Positions 9,708-18,852 of a DNA stretch of 64,000 bases are shown piece by piece. Where the stretch lies: contig NZ_LMDU01000017.1 in assembly GCF_001425165.1 (NCBI RefSeq), positions 157,154 through 221,153 on the forward strand, read 5' to 3'. Both the position numbers and the translations under genes were made by a program. Source of the stretch: Pelomonas sp. Root405 (GTDB lineage Bacteria; Pseudomonadota; Gammaproteobacteria; Burkholderiales; Burkholderiaceae_C). Position 1 is the first letter of the stretch; each line of letters opens with the position of its first letter. Under the pieces are notes generated by a model that saw nothing but the letters and a program-made list of their open reading frames with translations, had not been told where the DNA came from and made no database searches.

Positions 9708-10838
9708 CTACTCTGGTCGAGCCACCGGGGGCTGCGGTTCGGGACGCGAATTGAGGACCATCCAGCGCGGCGTGCGAAAGCGAACGATGCGCCAGTACAG
9801 CAGCACATAGCTGACGACGAAGAGCCCCAGGATGATCTGCAGCATGACTGTGTCGTCCCACCAGATGGTGGCCGGCACAACCGACAAGCTGCAAAGAACC
9901 CACAGATAAGGTGCCGTCAGCGCGTTGCGACGGGTCAACACTGCCGCGTCCTTGCTGCCGAGCGCCCAGCGCATCAGGCGGCGGTAGATCAGGCTGTGCA
10001 GATGGATGCCGTCGGGCATGCCCACGGGGCGGCCACGCACGAACTTGCGGCGATACATGGAGAACACCGTCTCCCAGACCGGATAGGCGCACAGCAGCAA
10101 CGGGAACATCGGCGACACGTCGGGATTGCGCACGAGCAGCAGGATGGCGAGTTCCGAAAGCATGAAGCCGAGGAAATAGGCACCGCCATCGCCAAGGAAG
10201 ATCAGGCCGAATGGATAGTTCCACATGAAAAAGCCGAGTACCGCTCCAATGACGGCGATCGCCATAGCGGCAACGAGCGGGTCACCCGCCTGCAAGGCCA
10301 CATAGGCCAGGCCGGCCAGCATGATGGCCGAGCACATTGAAGCCAGGCCGTTCATGCCATCAATGATGTTGATCGAATTGGATACGCCGCTGACGACCAA
10401 CAGCGCCAGCACGTAGCCGCCCACTGCAGTCGCGGCGATCTGGTCAAGGCCGGGAATGGACGTGATCTTGATCTGCGCCCCCAGTAGCCAAGCCCCGAGG
10501 GCAGCGGCCAACAGCGTGGCAAGCATGCGGCGCAGCGGGCTGACGCGCTTCGTCAGGTCCTCGATGACACCGGAGATAAAAGCCGGCGTACTGCAGACCA
10601 GCAGCAAGGCCGCCGAGTTCCTCATGCTCGGATAGCGCCAGGCCAGGAGGGCGGTACCTACGGCGAAGCCGCCAAATATCGCAAAGCCGCCGATGCGCGG
10701 CACCGGCCGGGAGTGGAACTTTTGCGGGCCCGAGAGGTCGTGGTCGGCCGACAGCGCACCATGCAAGTGCGAAGAGCGAATGATGAGCAGCGTTGCGGCG
10801 GCCGCAATGGCAAAGCTCAGTGCAAGGATAGGAAGCAT
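9708..10838 (-). CDS. WecA/MraY-family undecaprenyl-phosphate glycosyl-1-phosphate transferase
   Basis: Polytopic membrane enzyme of 376 residues that loads a sugar-1-phosphate, commonly GlcNAc, onto undecaprenyl phosphate and so starts a cell-surface glycan. Motifs are PVPRIGG after the first helix, NIIDGMNGLAS, the acidic loop LIFLGDGGAYFLG and the basic cytosolic loop with MPDGIHLHSLIYRR. About ten hydrophobic segments are evident. ATG at 10838 is chosen because it opens directly into the first membrane helix; a TTG 19 codons upstream is less likely. It is divergent from the wza-like gene of the glycan cluster, so it is the likely initiating enzyme for that cluster. Confidence 0.88.
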   Translation of the reverse strand: MLPILALSFAIAAAATLLIIRSSHLHGALSADHDLSGPQKFHSRPVPRIGGFAIFGGFAVGTALLAWRYPSMRNSAALLLVCSTPAFISGVIEDLTKRVSPLRRMLATLLAAALGAWLLGAQIKITSIPGLDQIAATAVGGYVLALLVVSGVSNSINIIDGMNGLASMCSAIMLAGLAYVALQAGDPLVAAMAIAVIGAVLGFFMWNYPFGLIFLGDGGAYFLGFMLSELAILLLVRNPDVSPMFPLLLCAYPVWETVFSMYRRKFVRGRPVGMPDGIHLHSLIYRRLMRWALGSKDAAVLTRRNALTAPYLWVLCSLSVVPATIWWDDTVMLQIILGLFVVSYVLLYWRIVRFRTPRWMVLNSRPEPQPPVARPE

Positions 10839-10949
10839 GCGGTTTAGCGGGTCATGGGTCAGAAACTTCGGCGACCTACCCGCCTGTCGACTCAAATCGA
10901 AGTGTAGCCACCAGGCATTCGCGCACTGAAGCAGAGCTCAGGCGCTGGC

Positions 10950-10955
10950 TAGAAT
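10950..10955 (+). promoter_or_regulatory. Putative -10 element for the first glycan cluster
   Basis: TAGAAT followed by CCGCGCC lies 70 bases before the wza-like start, in the 186-base divergent gap. The same TAGAATCCGCG string occurs upstream of the xylF-like gene. The best -35 candidate is CTGAAG 18 bases upstream, a poor match. It may drive the long plus-strand run that reaches gspD. Confidence 0.35.
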
Positions 10956-11024
10956 CCGCGCCGCCTTGTCCGTCCTCATGTGTATGTGACGCGTGCAAGC
11001 AGTCCATCCATATGAGCTTCGCCA

Positions 11025-13076
11025 ATGAACATAAGAGCGCCCAGAAATCGAACACCGTTTTTTCCAGGACGACTAAACGCGGGCGTAGGCCGGAGCGGGC
11101 TTTTCAAGCGTGTGACTGAGTTCGCCTTGTGCGCTTGCCTCGGCCTGCATAGCATGGCAATGTCAGCGGAGGAAAACTCCGATTCCAGCGCAGTTGGACC
11201 TGTACGGCTTACAGCGCCAAATAGGCTTGCGACGACCGGAAGCCCCGATGCCGCGCCACTGACGCCTTCACAGCGCGAGACCGTGCTTCAGCAGCAGCAA
11301 CAAATGCTGCTGCAATTGCAGATGCTGCTGCAACCCATACCCGGCCAGCCGTTAACCCGCGAGCAATTGTCTGCCCGCGCCGCACAGCAGAGCGAATTTG
11401 AGCGCTATGTGCAGCGCGCGGTTGGCGATGATGTGGAGATTCGGCGCTTCGGCTCAGATCTGATGACACCGGCTTTGCCGCAGCCCTATGAACTGCAGCA
11501 GCCCTACGAACGGCAGCGGCCGGCGGCGGCGTCGATGGGAGAAACGTCGAGCCAAATCCCTCCAGACTACGTGATCAGCATTGGGGACGAAGTGCTCGTA
11601 ACGGTGTGGGGCACCGTCGAAGCCGATTTGCGGTTAACAGTGGACCGTAGTGGCCGCATCAACATCCCGCGGGTAGGCCCTGTGTTGGTGGCTGGCGTGC
11701 GCTACAGCGATCTGAATGCCGCTATCGAACAGCGCGTCGGCCAAATGTTCCGCAACTATCGCCTCAGCGCGTCGCTAGGGAAGCTTCGCAGCATCCGTGT
11801 CTACGTAACCGGCTTCACCCAGCGCCCCGGCGCCTACATCGTGAGCAGCCTGTCCACAATTGTCAACGCGGTGATTCAAGCCGGCGGCCCGTCAGGTTCG
11901 GGCAGCTATCGCAGCCTGGAACTCCGCCGCGGCGGCAAGCTCATCAGCACATTCGATTTTTACGAATTGCTGCTGCGAGGCGACCGAAGCAGTGACCGCC
12001 TCCTGCAAGCCGACGACGTCCTCCACATCGGTCCGGTCGGGCAGCAAGTCGCGCTGATCGGCAGTGTCAATCGCCAAGCTATTTTTGAGCTGAAGCGGGG
12101 CGAAACCGTCAACGACTTGATATTGATGGGCGGTGGCCTTAGTGCTGCAGCCGACCGGGGACGCGTGGCCATCGAAAGCGTCGAGAAGCGCAACCACGGC
12201 CGCGTTATCGAACTGAATCTTTCACAGCAAGGCAACTTGCCACTACAGGGCGGCGATATCGTGCGTGCCTTTAATGCACTCGACACAGTGTTGCCGCAGC
12301 ACAAGCAGAACAAGCGAGTCAAGGTCGATGGTGAGGTGCAACGCCCCGGCGAATACATACTGCCGCCAAGCAGCACGCTGAACGATGTGATCCAGGCCGC
12401 TGGAGGACTGACGCCTGCAGCGTTTATCTACGGCTCGGAGCTAAGCCGAGAAAGCGTGCGCCTCACGCAACAGGCGCAGTACGACCGCGCGATACGCGAC
12501 CTCGAGAGCGAATTTGCGCGAGCCACCTTCAAACCGCGGGGGCCGGCAGTTCAAGAGGATCCCGCCTCGCTTAGCAACCGGGGCCAGACAGCCGGTCGGC
12601 TGATCGAACGGCTACGCGCGGTCAAGCTGACCGGCCGCGTTGTGATGCAGATCGCTCCCGCAGCGGCGAGCCTGCCTGAATTGGCGGTCGAAGACGGAGA
12701 TCGTCTGACTATCCCATCACGACCGACCACAGTCGGCGTGTTCGGCAGCGTCTACAACTCCGGAAGCTATGCGTATAGCGCAGGGGCCAGCATTGAGGAC
12801 ATGCTACGACTGGCTGGAGGCCCGACGCGGGGGGCCGACTCCCGCAGCGCCTTCGTCATCCGGGCAAACGGCAATGTAGTGAGTTCAATGCAGCAGAACA
12901 GTGGCTGGTTCAGTTCCGGCTCCGGCCTGGCGACGGTCAGCGCCCAGCCCGGAGACACGATATACGTTCCGGAAGACCTCACGAAGGTCACCTTCAGCCA
13001 AGAGGCAAGGGAGTGGACGCAAATCCTCTATCAGTTCGGTCTGGGTGCAGCGGCTCTGAACTCTCTGAGGAACTGA
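11025..13076 (+). CDS. Outer-membrane polysaccharide export protein (Wza/SLBB family)
   Basis: Export channel component for a surface polysaccharide. The 683-residue protein has an N-terminal hydrophobic segment (about residues 31-48) that could be a Sec signal, then a Gln-rich stretch (83-105), a tandem QPYEL/QPYER repeat near 153-162, a polysaccharide export domain (about 178-255, DYVISIGDEV) and three SLBB-type repeats beginning near 257, 420 and 560. It is much longer than E. coli Wza. No lipobox Cys is obvious at the signal end, although two Cys lie within the segment. It heads the plus-strand cluster and is three bases from the Wzz-like gene. The ATG lacks a clear Shine-Dalgarno, so the start could be later. 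Confidence 0.85.
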   Translation: MNIRAPRNRTPFFPGRLNAGVGRSGLFKRVTEFALCACLGLHSMAMSAEENSDSSAVGPVRLTAPNRLATTGSPDAAPLTPSQRETVLQQQQQMLLQLQMLLQPIPGQPLTREQLSARAAQQSEFERYVQRAVGDDVEIRRFGSDLMTPALPQPYELQQPYERQRPAAASMGETSSQIPPDYVISIGDEVLVTVWGTVEADLRLTVDRSGRINIPRVGPVLVAGVRYSDLNAAIEQRVGQMFRNYRLSASLGKLRSIRVYVTGFTQRPGAYIVSSLSTIVNAVIQAGGPSGSGSYRSLELRRGGKLISTFDFYELLLRGDRSSDRLLQADDVLHIGPVGQQVALIGSVNRQAIFELKRGETVNDLILMGGGLSAAADRGRVAIESVEKRNHGRVIELNLSQQGNLPLQGGDIVRAFNALDTVLPQHKQNKRVKVDGEVQRPGEYILPPSSTLNDVIQAAGGLTPAAFIYGSELSRESVRLTQQAQYDRAIRDLESEFARATFKPRGPAVQEDPASLSNRGQTAGRLIERLRAVKLTGRVVMQIAPAAASLPELAVEDGDRLTIPSRPTTVGVFGSVYNSGSYAYSAGASIEDMLRLAGGPTRGADSRSAFVIRANGNVVSSMQQNSGWFSSGSGLATVSAQPGDTIYVPEDLTKVTFSQEAREWTQILYQFGLGAAALNSLRN

Positions 13077-13078
13077 AC

Positions 13079-14182
13079 ATGACCAGTTCTTTGATTGGCA
13101 TGACGCCCGAAGCCCCGAGCGAGGGGCCCTCTCTGCTGCGCATTCTGTCTCCGCACTGGCGCGAGATCATTGCGGCGACTTTCGTCGGCGGCGTCATCGG
13201 CGCGGCGGGCAGCTTCCTGATTCCTCCGACCTATACAGCGCGAACATCGTTTATCAGTCCCCAACCCCAGCAGGGCGGAATCGCGGCGGCAGCACTCGCG
13301 TCCTTGGGCGCTCTGTCGGGTCTGGCGGGCGCAGTGACAGGAGGCGGCAAGAGCCCGGCTGATCAATACGTCAGCTTGCTACACAGCGTCAACCTGTCGG
13401 ATCGCGTGATCGACAAATTTGCGCTCATTGAGGTCTATGACGTCAAGTACAAGGAAGATGCTCGCAAGAAACTCGCAATGAACACCCGCTTCGGTGTCGG
13501 AAAGAAAGACACGATCATCGCGATCGAAGTGGACGATCACGACGCCAAGCGCGCAGCCGACATGGCGAACACCTATCTGCAGGAACTGCGCAGCCTGACT
13601 GAAACGCTGAGCCTTACAGAAGCCCAGCAGCGGCGGGTCTTCTTTGAGAAACAGTTGAAGGAGACGCAGGCAAACCTGAGTGCCGCCCAACTTGCGCTGC
13701 AAAAAAGCGGCTTCAACGCTACAGCGTTGAAGTCCGAGCCGAAATCGGCGGCTGAAACCTACGCCCGTTTGCAAGCTCTCGCGACGGCTGCCGAGGTCAA
13801 GTTGCAAGCGCTTCGGCGCAGCATGAGCGACGCCGCGGCTGAGGTCCAGCAGCAGATGGGCATCGTTACCGAACTACGCGGGCAGTTGCTCCGGCAAGAG
13901 CGTCCGGTGTCGACGCAATCCGACCAGGACTACGTTTCGGCGTATCGCGAGTACAAGTACCAGGAGGCGCTGTTTGACATATTTGCGCGCCAGTTCGAGG
14001 TGGCGAAAGTGGATGAGGCGCGTGACGATCACGTCTTCCAAGTAATTGACGTGGCGACGCCGCCGGAGCGCAAGAGCAAGCCTAAGCGGCTCTACGTGGC
14101 GCTTGGCGTTGCCTATGTTGGCTTCATGCTCGCCTGCTGCTGGTTCTGGCGGAAGCACCAAACGCGACCTGCCGTCAGCTGA
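13079..14182 (+). CDS. Chain-length determinant / Wzz-like polysaccharide co-polymerase
   Basis: Inner-membrane protein of 367 residues that sets glycan chain length or couples export. It shows the family plan: transmembrane helix near residues 30-50, a large periplasmic part with a long coiled coil (about 170-290), and a second helix close to the C-terminus preceded by the Pro/Lys motif TPPERKSKPKR. There is no C-terminal tyrosine kinase domain and no kinase gene nearby, so it resembles Wzz/KpsE rather than Wzc. ATG at 13079 is used because the family starts near it; an upstream in-frame ATG lies inside the preceding gene. Confidence 0.85.
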   Translation: MTSSLIGMTPEAPSEGPSLLRILSPHWREIIAATFVGGVIGAAGSFLIPPTYTARTSFISPQPQQGGIAAAALASLGALSGLAGAVTGGGKSPADQYVSLLHSVNLSDRVIDKFALIEVYDVKYKEDARKKLAMNTRFGVGKKDTIIAIEVDDHDAKRAADMANTYLQELRSLTETLSLTEAQQRRVFFEKQLKETQANLSAAQLALQKSGFNATALKSEPKSAAETYARLQALATAAEVKLQALRRSMSDAAAEVQQQMGIVTELRGQLLRQERPVSTQSDQDYVSAYREYKYQEALFDIFARQFEVAKVDEARDDHVFQVIDVATPPERKSKPKRLYVALGVAYVGFMLACCWFWRKHQTRPAVS

Positions 14183-14188
14183 GCCGTT

Positions 14189-15598
14189 GTGCTGCGCCAG
14201 GCCAGCGTCTACTTCCTGTTCCGCGCCGGCAACGGCGTCGTGGCCTTGCTGAGCCTGACGCTGCTGACGCGCCTACTGACGCCAGAACAGTACGGCCACT
14301 ATGCCTTGGGCATCTCAACCGCCAACGTCATCGCTGCGCTTGGGTTCCAATGGTTAAACGTTTCGGTGGGGCGGTTCTATACCAGCCCTACCGTCTCGCC
14401 CAATCGGTTGTTGGACGCCGCGTACCGCCATGCCGCCAGCATCGGTGCGGTTGTGCTACTCGGCGCCTTGATCTTGGCAAGCAGCACAGCATTCGGCTCC
14501 ACGCCATTCACATTCATCATTGCGACGGCCTCGCTGGGCGTCGCACTGGGATTTCATAACCTCCACCTCCAGCTCCTTAATGCGCAGCAGAACACGTTGC
14601 GCTACGGTTGGCTCTTGGCCACGCGCGCTTGGCTCGCGTTTGCCTTGGCGATCGCCGCCGTGTGGTGCGGTGGCCAAGCCACGGGAGCGCTCACTGGGAT
14701 CGCGATCGGCAGCGTGGCCGCTGTGCTTGTGCTAGGCGCGCAGCGGCCTTCCGCGGACGCCACTGGCTGCCAAACGCTAGAACAAGATGTCGGCCGCAGA
14801 CTCGTGCGTTTCGGCCTACCACTTTCACTGAGCTACCTGTCGATCGTGACGCTAGATTCCGCGGACCGATACATGCTCAATCATTGGCAAGGCCCCGCCG
14901 CCGTCGGCGCCTACGGGGCCGCCTTCGACCTTATCCAGCACACCATGGGCGCAACCCTGAACGTTCTTTATGTTGCTGCCTACCCAAGAATCGTCGCGGC
15001 GTGGGAGCAAGGCGGCGCCGAGGCGGCCAGCACGTTGCTGCGCCCGTTGAGGTCAGCGATGCTGCTCGTCGCACCGCTCGCCGTGGTGATGTTCTCAGGT
15101 CTTGCCTCTGAGATTGCAAGCCTTGTCCTTGGCGAAAGCGTTGCGGATCAGTCGGCGGCGCTCATGACGCCCCTGGCACTTGCAGTGGCGTTCAGCTGTC
15201 TTCGAGCCTTCTGCTTCGACATTGCGCTGCATCTGCGTCAATCAACGCGAATGCAAGTTCTGACGACAGCGCTGATGGCTGGCATCAATCTGGCACTCAA
15301 TGTCCTGCTGATTCCTCGCTTCGGGGCTTTGGGTGCGGCGTGGGCTTCGGCCTGCGCCTTTGGCTGTGGCATGGCGGCCAGCCTTTGGTTCGGGCGTGCA
15401 GACCGGCTCTTTGCTGGCGTTGGACGGGAGCTTGCTATCGCCAGCTTCGCGGCAGCGCTGGCGCTCCTCGTAGCCAACACTGTGCCCAATCCCTTTGAAG
15501 CGGCTTTCGCCATCGGCTTGACAAAGGCATTGGTACTCGTCGTGACGTTCTTGTTGGCGTTTCATAGCGCAAAGACCCTTTTGACCAGGCTGGCATGA
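14189..15598 (+). CDS. Polysaccharide flippase, Wzx/MATE-like (first of three)
   Basis: Membrane protein of 469 residues with about 12-14 hydrophobic segments, of the MOP exporter superfamily that moves lipid-linked sugar units across the inner membrane. The N-terminus SVYFLFRAGNGVVALLSLTLLTRLLTPEQYGHYAL is typical of Wzx. The start is GTG, six bases after the wzz-like stop. The stop overlaps the EpsG-like gene by four bases, which pairs flippase and polymerase as in Wzx/Wzy pathways. Confidence 0.85.
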   Translation: MLRQASVYFLFRAGNGVVALLSLTLLTRLLTPEQYGHYALGISTANVIAALGFQWLNVSVGRFYTSPTVSPNRLLDAAYRHAASIGAVVLLGALILASSTAFGSTPFTFIIATASLGVALGFHNLHLQLLNAQQNTLRYGWLLATRAWLAFALAIAAVWCGGQATGALTGIAIGSVAAVLVLGAQRPSADATGCQTLEQDVGRRLVRFGLPLSLSYLSIVTLDSADRYMLNHWQGPAAVGAYGAAFDLIQHTMGATLNVLYVAAYPRIVAAWEQGGAEAASTLLRPLRSAMLLVAPLAVVMFSGLASEIASLVLGESVADQSAALMTPLALAVAFSCLRAFCFDIALHLRQSTRMQVLTTALMAGINLALNVLLIPRFGALGAAWASACAFGCGMAASLWFGRADRLFAGVGRELAIASFAAALALLVANTVPNPFEAAFAIGLTKALVLVVTFLLAFHSAKTLLTRLA

Positions 15599-16599
15599 TC
15601 GCCGTCGTCTTCGCTGTCACCTTCACGCTGATGCTCGTGCGTAGCACAAGCCGGTTTCAGACGCGAGCCACACTTGCAGTCCTTGCGGTGAGTTTCGCGG
15701 TCGCGGCCGGCCTGCGCACGGGAGGGTTCGATTACGACGAATACATAGAGCTGATCGAAACGCTGCGTTCCAACCAGGAACTGGAATACGCGGTGCGCTT
15801 GTATGTGGCCAAAGATCCCCTGTTCTTGGCGTTCATCGATGCGACCAATCTGTTTGGCTTAGCGGACAGCGCCTCGGTACTTCTGCTATTTGCCGTAGCG
15901 TCGCTGGCGTGCCGATATTTTTCTGCCCTGCCCTTGGGGCGGTGGGCGGTCGTCTACTTGGGCACTTTTATCCTCTTGTTGGCGCCAGCGCTGGAACTCG
16001 CTGCCATGCGCGCCGGGCTGGCGATCTCGCTATTGGTATGCGCTTTCGCCTATCGACAATCGGTTTGGGTGCGTGCACCCCTCGCCATTCTCGCTACGCT
16101 GTCGCACATCTCCGTGCTGCCGGCGGCCATCCTTCTGATATTCGGCAGGATATGGAACAGCCGAGTCAGCATCCTGGCGCTCAGCTCGGTCGCAGCGGCG
16201 CTCACTCTCGTAGGCACAAACTTTCTAGCCGACCTTGTCCGTGCCGAAGGCTTGACGAACAACCGCGGCAACCTCACGGCATTGTTGTTTCCCACAATCA
16301 CTGTGCTGATCCTAGCGGCGCAGTTACGCCTCACTCGCGCCAGTGACATCCGAGTGCACGCGCTGGCAGGTCTATTTGTGGCGCTGTCGTTGGGTACCGT
16401 ACTGCCCGCGGTCACCATCTCGATCCGGCTGCTCGAGATTGGCTGGTGTCTGATGCACTACGGCATGTTTGCTGACTTGCAGGCTCCAGAGAACCAAAGG
16501 ATCCAAAAGCCACTGAAAAGTACGCTCGGCGCTTTCTTGTCCATGCTTGTGCTCGCCAATCTGCTGCGCAATACGTGGGTAGCTGCCCTGGCGCTCTAG
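15595..16599 (+). CDS. EpsG/Wzy-like polysaccharide polymerase
   Basis: Polytopic membrane protein of 334 residues with about nine hydrophobic segments. The region GGFDYDEYIELIETL after the first two helices resembles the EpsG family (R..-D-Y..Y motif followed by the periplasmic loop), whose members are thought to polymerise exopolysaccharide repeats. Position next to a flippase and a chain-length regulator supports a Wzy role. Base composition here is lower in GC than in the later part of the cluster. The function is inferred from family likeness and context. Confidence 0.7.
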   Translation: MIAVVFAVTFTLMLVRSTSRFQTRATLAVLAVSFAVAAGLRTGGFDYDEYIELIETLRSNQELEYAVRLYVAKDPLFLAFIDATNLFGLADSASVLLLFAVASLACRYFSALPLGRWAVVYLGTFILLLAPALELAAMRAGLAISLLVCAFAYRQSVWVRAPLAILATLSHISVLPAAILLIFGRIWNSRVSILALSSVAAALTLVGTNFLADLVRAEGLTNNRGNLTALLFPTITVLILAAQLRLTRASDIRVHALAGLFVALSLGTVLPAVTISIRLLEIGWCLMHYGMFADLQAPENQRIQKPLKSTLGAFLSMLVLANLLRNTWVAALAL

Positions 16600-16605
16600 C
16601 TTTGA

Positions 16606-17625
16606 ATGAACAGAATCGCTGCGCTCACCCAAGGCGCCCATGTTCCGTCAGCACGTTTTCGGATCAGGCAGTTGATCTCCGCCTGGCATGCGCAGGGGCT
16701 GAACGTCCGTGAACTGGTAGCCCAGCCCTCCGCCTACCCGCCAGCGGGCCGACTGGCTCGGCTCGCCTGGGCGCCGCAAGCCTTGGCCGACGCCACACAC
16801 CGCGTACTGCGAGCTAACGCATTCGATGCCGTCATCGTGCAACGCGAGCTAATTTCGACGCTGCCCTCCGTCGAGGGCCTGATTCGACGGCCTCTGATCG
16901 CCGATGTGGACGACGCCATCTGGCTGCACCGCGGGGGCCACGCGGCCCATCACCTGGCGAAGCTGGCTACCCAATTCGTCGTCGGCAACAGCTATTTGGC
17001 CGAGCACTTCAGCCGCTATGGGAAGCCTGTGTCGGTCATTCCGACGGCTGTCGACGTGCAGCGCTTCCACCCTGCTCCCCGCAGCGACGCCACGCCGCGC
17101 GTGATCGGCTGGTCAGGAACCTCAGGCGGCTACCGTTATTTCGCGCCCCTACAGGATGCGTTGGCCGCGCTGCTGCGGCGCCACCCGGACTGGCGGCTGC
17201 GCTTCATCTCCGATCGGCCGCCCACGCTGGAACGCTTGCCAGCGGCCCAAGTCGAGTACCACGCCTGGAGCCAAGACACGGAAGCGGCCCTCACGGCCGA
17301 CATGGACATCGGCATCATGCCCTTGGACGACAGTCCCTGGTCGCTCGGCAAGTGCAGCTACAAGATGCTGCTCTACATGGCCTGCGGCATACCCGTCGTC
17401 GTGTCCGACCTTGGCATGAACCGCGACATCCTCGGCATGCGGGAAGTCGGCCTGGGCGTGCGCAGCCCCGATGATTGGGTGGAGGCGCTCGACGCGTTGA
17501 TGGGCGACGAACCGTGCCGCCAGCGCATGGGCCGCGAGGGGCGCAAACTGGCCGTCGAGCGATTCAGCCTGGCCGTCGCTGCCAGCCAGTGGTGCGAAGC
17601 AGTCGCGAGCCTGCATGCGCGTTGA
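16606..17625 (+). CDS. Glycosyltransferase, GT4-like (GT-B fold)
   Basis: Cytosolic glycosyltransferase of 339 residues. The C-terminal nucleotide-sugar domain has IGWSGTSGGYRYF, the later IGIMPLDDSPWSLGKCSYKMLLYMACGIPVVVSD and a terminal regulatory helix. The ADVDDAIWLH segment in the N-terminal domain is shared with a group of GT4-like enzymes of polysaccharide clusters. It probably adds one sugar of the repeat unit made by this cluster. Donor and acceptor cannot be told from sequence. Confidence 0.8.
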   Translation: MNRIAALTQGAHVPSARFRIRQLISAWHAQGLNVRELVAQPSAYPPAGRLARLAWAPQALADATHRVLRANAFDAVIVQRELISTLPSVEGLIRRPLIADVDDAIWLHRGGHAAHHLAKLATQFVVGNSYLAEHFSRYGKPVSVIPTAVDVQRFHPAPRSDATPRVIGWSGTSGGYRYFAPLQDALAALLRRHPDWRLRFISDRPPTLERLPAAQVEYHAWSQDTEAALTADMDIGIMPLDDSPWSLGKCSYKMLLYMACGIPVVVSDLGMNRDILGMREVGLGVRSPDDWVEALDALMGDEPCRQRMGREGRKLAVERFSLAVAASQWCEAVASLHAR

Positions 17626-18841
17626 GCTCGGACCGTCCATGACGCCGCCCCTGCATGCTCAAACCGGCCCTGCTCGGCCGAGCAGGCCAGAGGTCCTGCA
17701 TGTCATCACCGATCTCAGGCAGGGTGGCGCCGAGGCCATGCTCGAGAAGCTGATCCTCACCTCGCGTGCGGTGACGCCGGAGATCGTTCACCGCGTGATC
17801 TCGCTGCGCACCATCGGCACGGTTGGCCCACGCCTTGACTCGGCCGGCGTCCAAGTGGATGCGCTCGGTGCGACAGGGCTGCAGTCGCTGCCCGCCTGTC
17901 TGCGCCAGCTCACCGCGCTGCTGGCCCGCACGCCGCCGCCCACCGTCGTGCAGACCTGGCTCTACCACGCCGACCTGCTTGGTGGCCTCGCCGCGTGGCG
18001 TGCAGGCCGCACGGTCGTCTGGAACATCCGGCAGACAGGCCTCGAGCGCGCAGACATCGGCCGCACCACGCGAGCGGTTGTGCGCACTTGCGGCCTGCTC
18101 TCCAGGCACATTCCGGCTCGCATCCTGTGCAACGCCAGCGCCGCGATCCCGGCACACGCGCGCATGGGCTACGACCCGGATCGTTTCCAGGTCATTCCGA
18201 ACGGCTTCGACACCACGGTGTTCAAGCGCGACGAAGCCGGCGCCAGGCAGGTCCGCGCGGCCTGGGGCCTGCGCGACGATGAGGTGGCGATCGGCCTGGT
18301 CGCACGGCTTGATCCGCAGAAGGACCATGCCACCTTCGTCCGCGCTGCAGCGATCGCTGCCACCCACATGCCAGCACTGCGCTTCGTGCTGGTCGGGCGC
18401 GGCATTCCCGACAGCACTGCGCTGCGTCAGGCCATTGCCGAGGCCGGCCTGTGCAAGCACTTCGTGCTCGATTCGGAGCGCAGCGATATCCCGCGCGTCA
18501 TGAGCGCGCTCGACGTGTTCTGCCTGTCCTCGCGGGCCGAGGGCTTTCCCAACGTGCTCGGCGAGGCCATGGCCTGTGAGACGCCTGCTGTTTCCACCGA
18601 CTGCGGCGATGCGCGCATCGTTCTCGGCGACGACACGTACATCGCGCCCGTTCAGGATGCGGCAGCGCTGGCCGGGTGCATCATGGAGGTCGCCATGCTT
18701 TCTCCGGCGCAGCGGCGCGCCCTCGGCGCCCGGCAGCGCGAACGCATCGTGCGCGAATTCGACATTCGCGAGGTCTGGAATTCCTACCTAGCGCTTTACA
18801 CAGAGCTCGTCGGCGCGCCCTCCGCCGGCCAGCCCATTTGA
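17615..18841 (+). CDS. Glycosyltransferase family 4
   Basis: GT-B glycosyltransferase of 408 residues. The N-terminus has HVITDLRQGGAEAMLEKL, where the GG-E loop binds substrate. The C-terminal domain has GLVARLDPQKDH, VGRG and the catalytic E-x7-E region in SSRAEGFPNVLGEAMACETP. Either ATG at 17615 (11-base overlap with the preceding gene) or ATG at 17639 could start it; both lie before the conserved core. It belongs to the repeat-unit assembly set, followed by asnB after 11 bases. Confidence 0.85.
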   Translation: MRVELGPSMTPPLHAQTGPARPSRPEVLHVITDLRQGGAEAMLEKLILTSRAVTPEIVHRVISLRTIGTVGPRLDSAGVQVDALGATGLQSLPACLRQLTALLARTPPPTVVQTWLYHADLLGGLAAWRAGRTVVWNIRQTGLERADIGRTTRAVVRTCGLLSRHIPARILCNASAAIPAHARMGYDPDRFQVIPNGFDTTVFKRDEAGARQVRAAWGLRDDEVAIGLVARLDPQKDHATFVRAAAIAATHMPALRFVLVGRGIPDSTALRQAIAEAGLCKHFVLDSERSDIPRVMSALDVFCLSSRAEGFPNVLGEAMACETPAVSTDCGDARIVLGDDTYIAPVQDAAALAGCIMEVAMLSPAQRRALGARQRERIVREFDIREVWNSYLALYTELVGAPSAGQPI

Positions 18842-18852
18842 GGACAAGAACA

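Noticed and set aside
11265-11340. CAG/CTG-rich tract in the wza-like gene as a repeat element
   Set aside because: It is in-frame Gln/Leu coding sequence without a regular unit.
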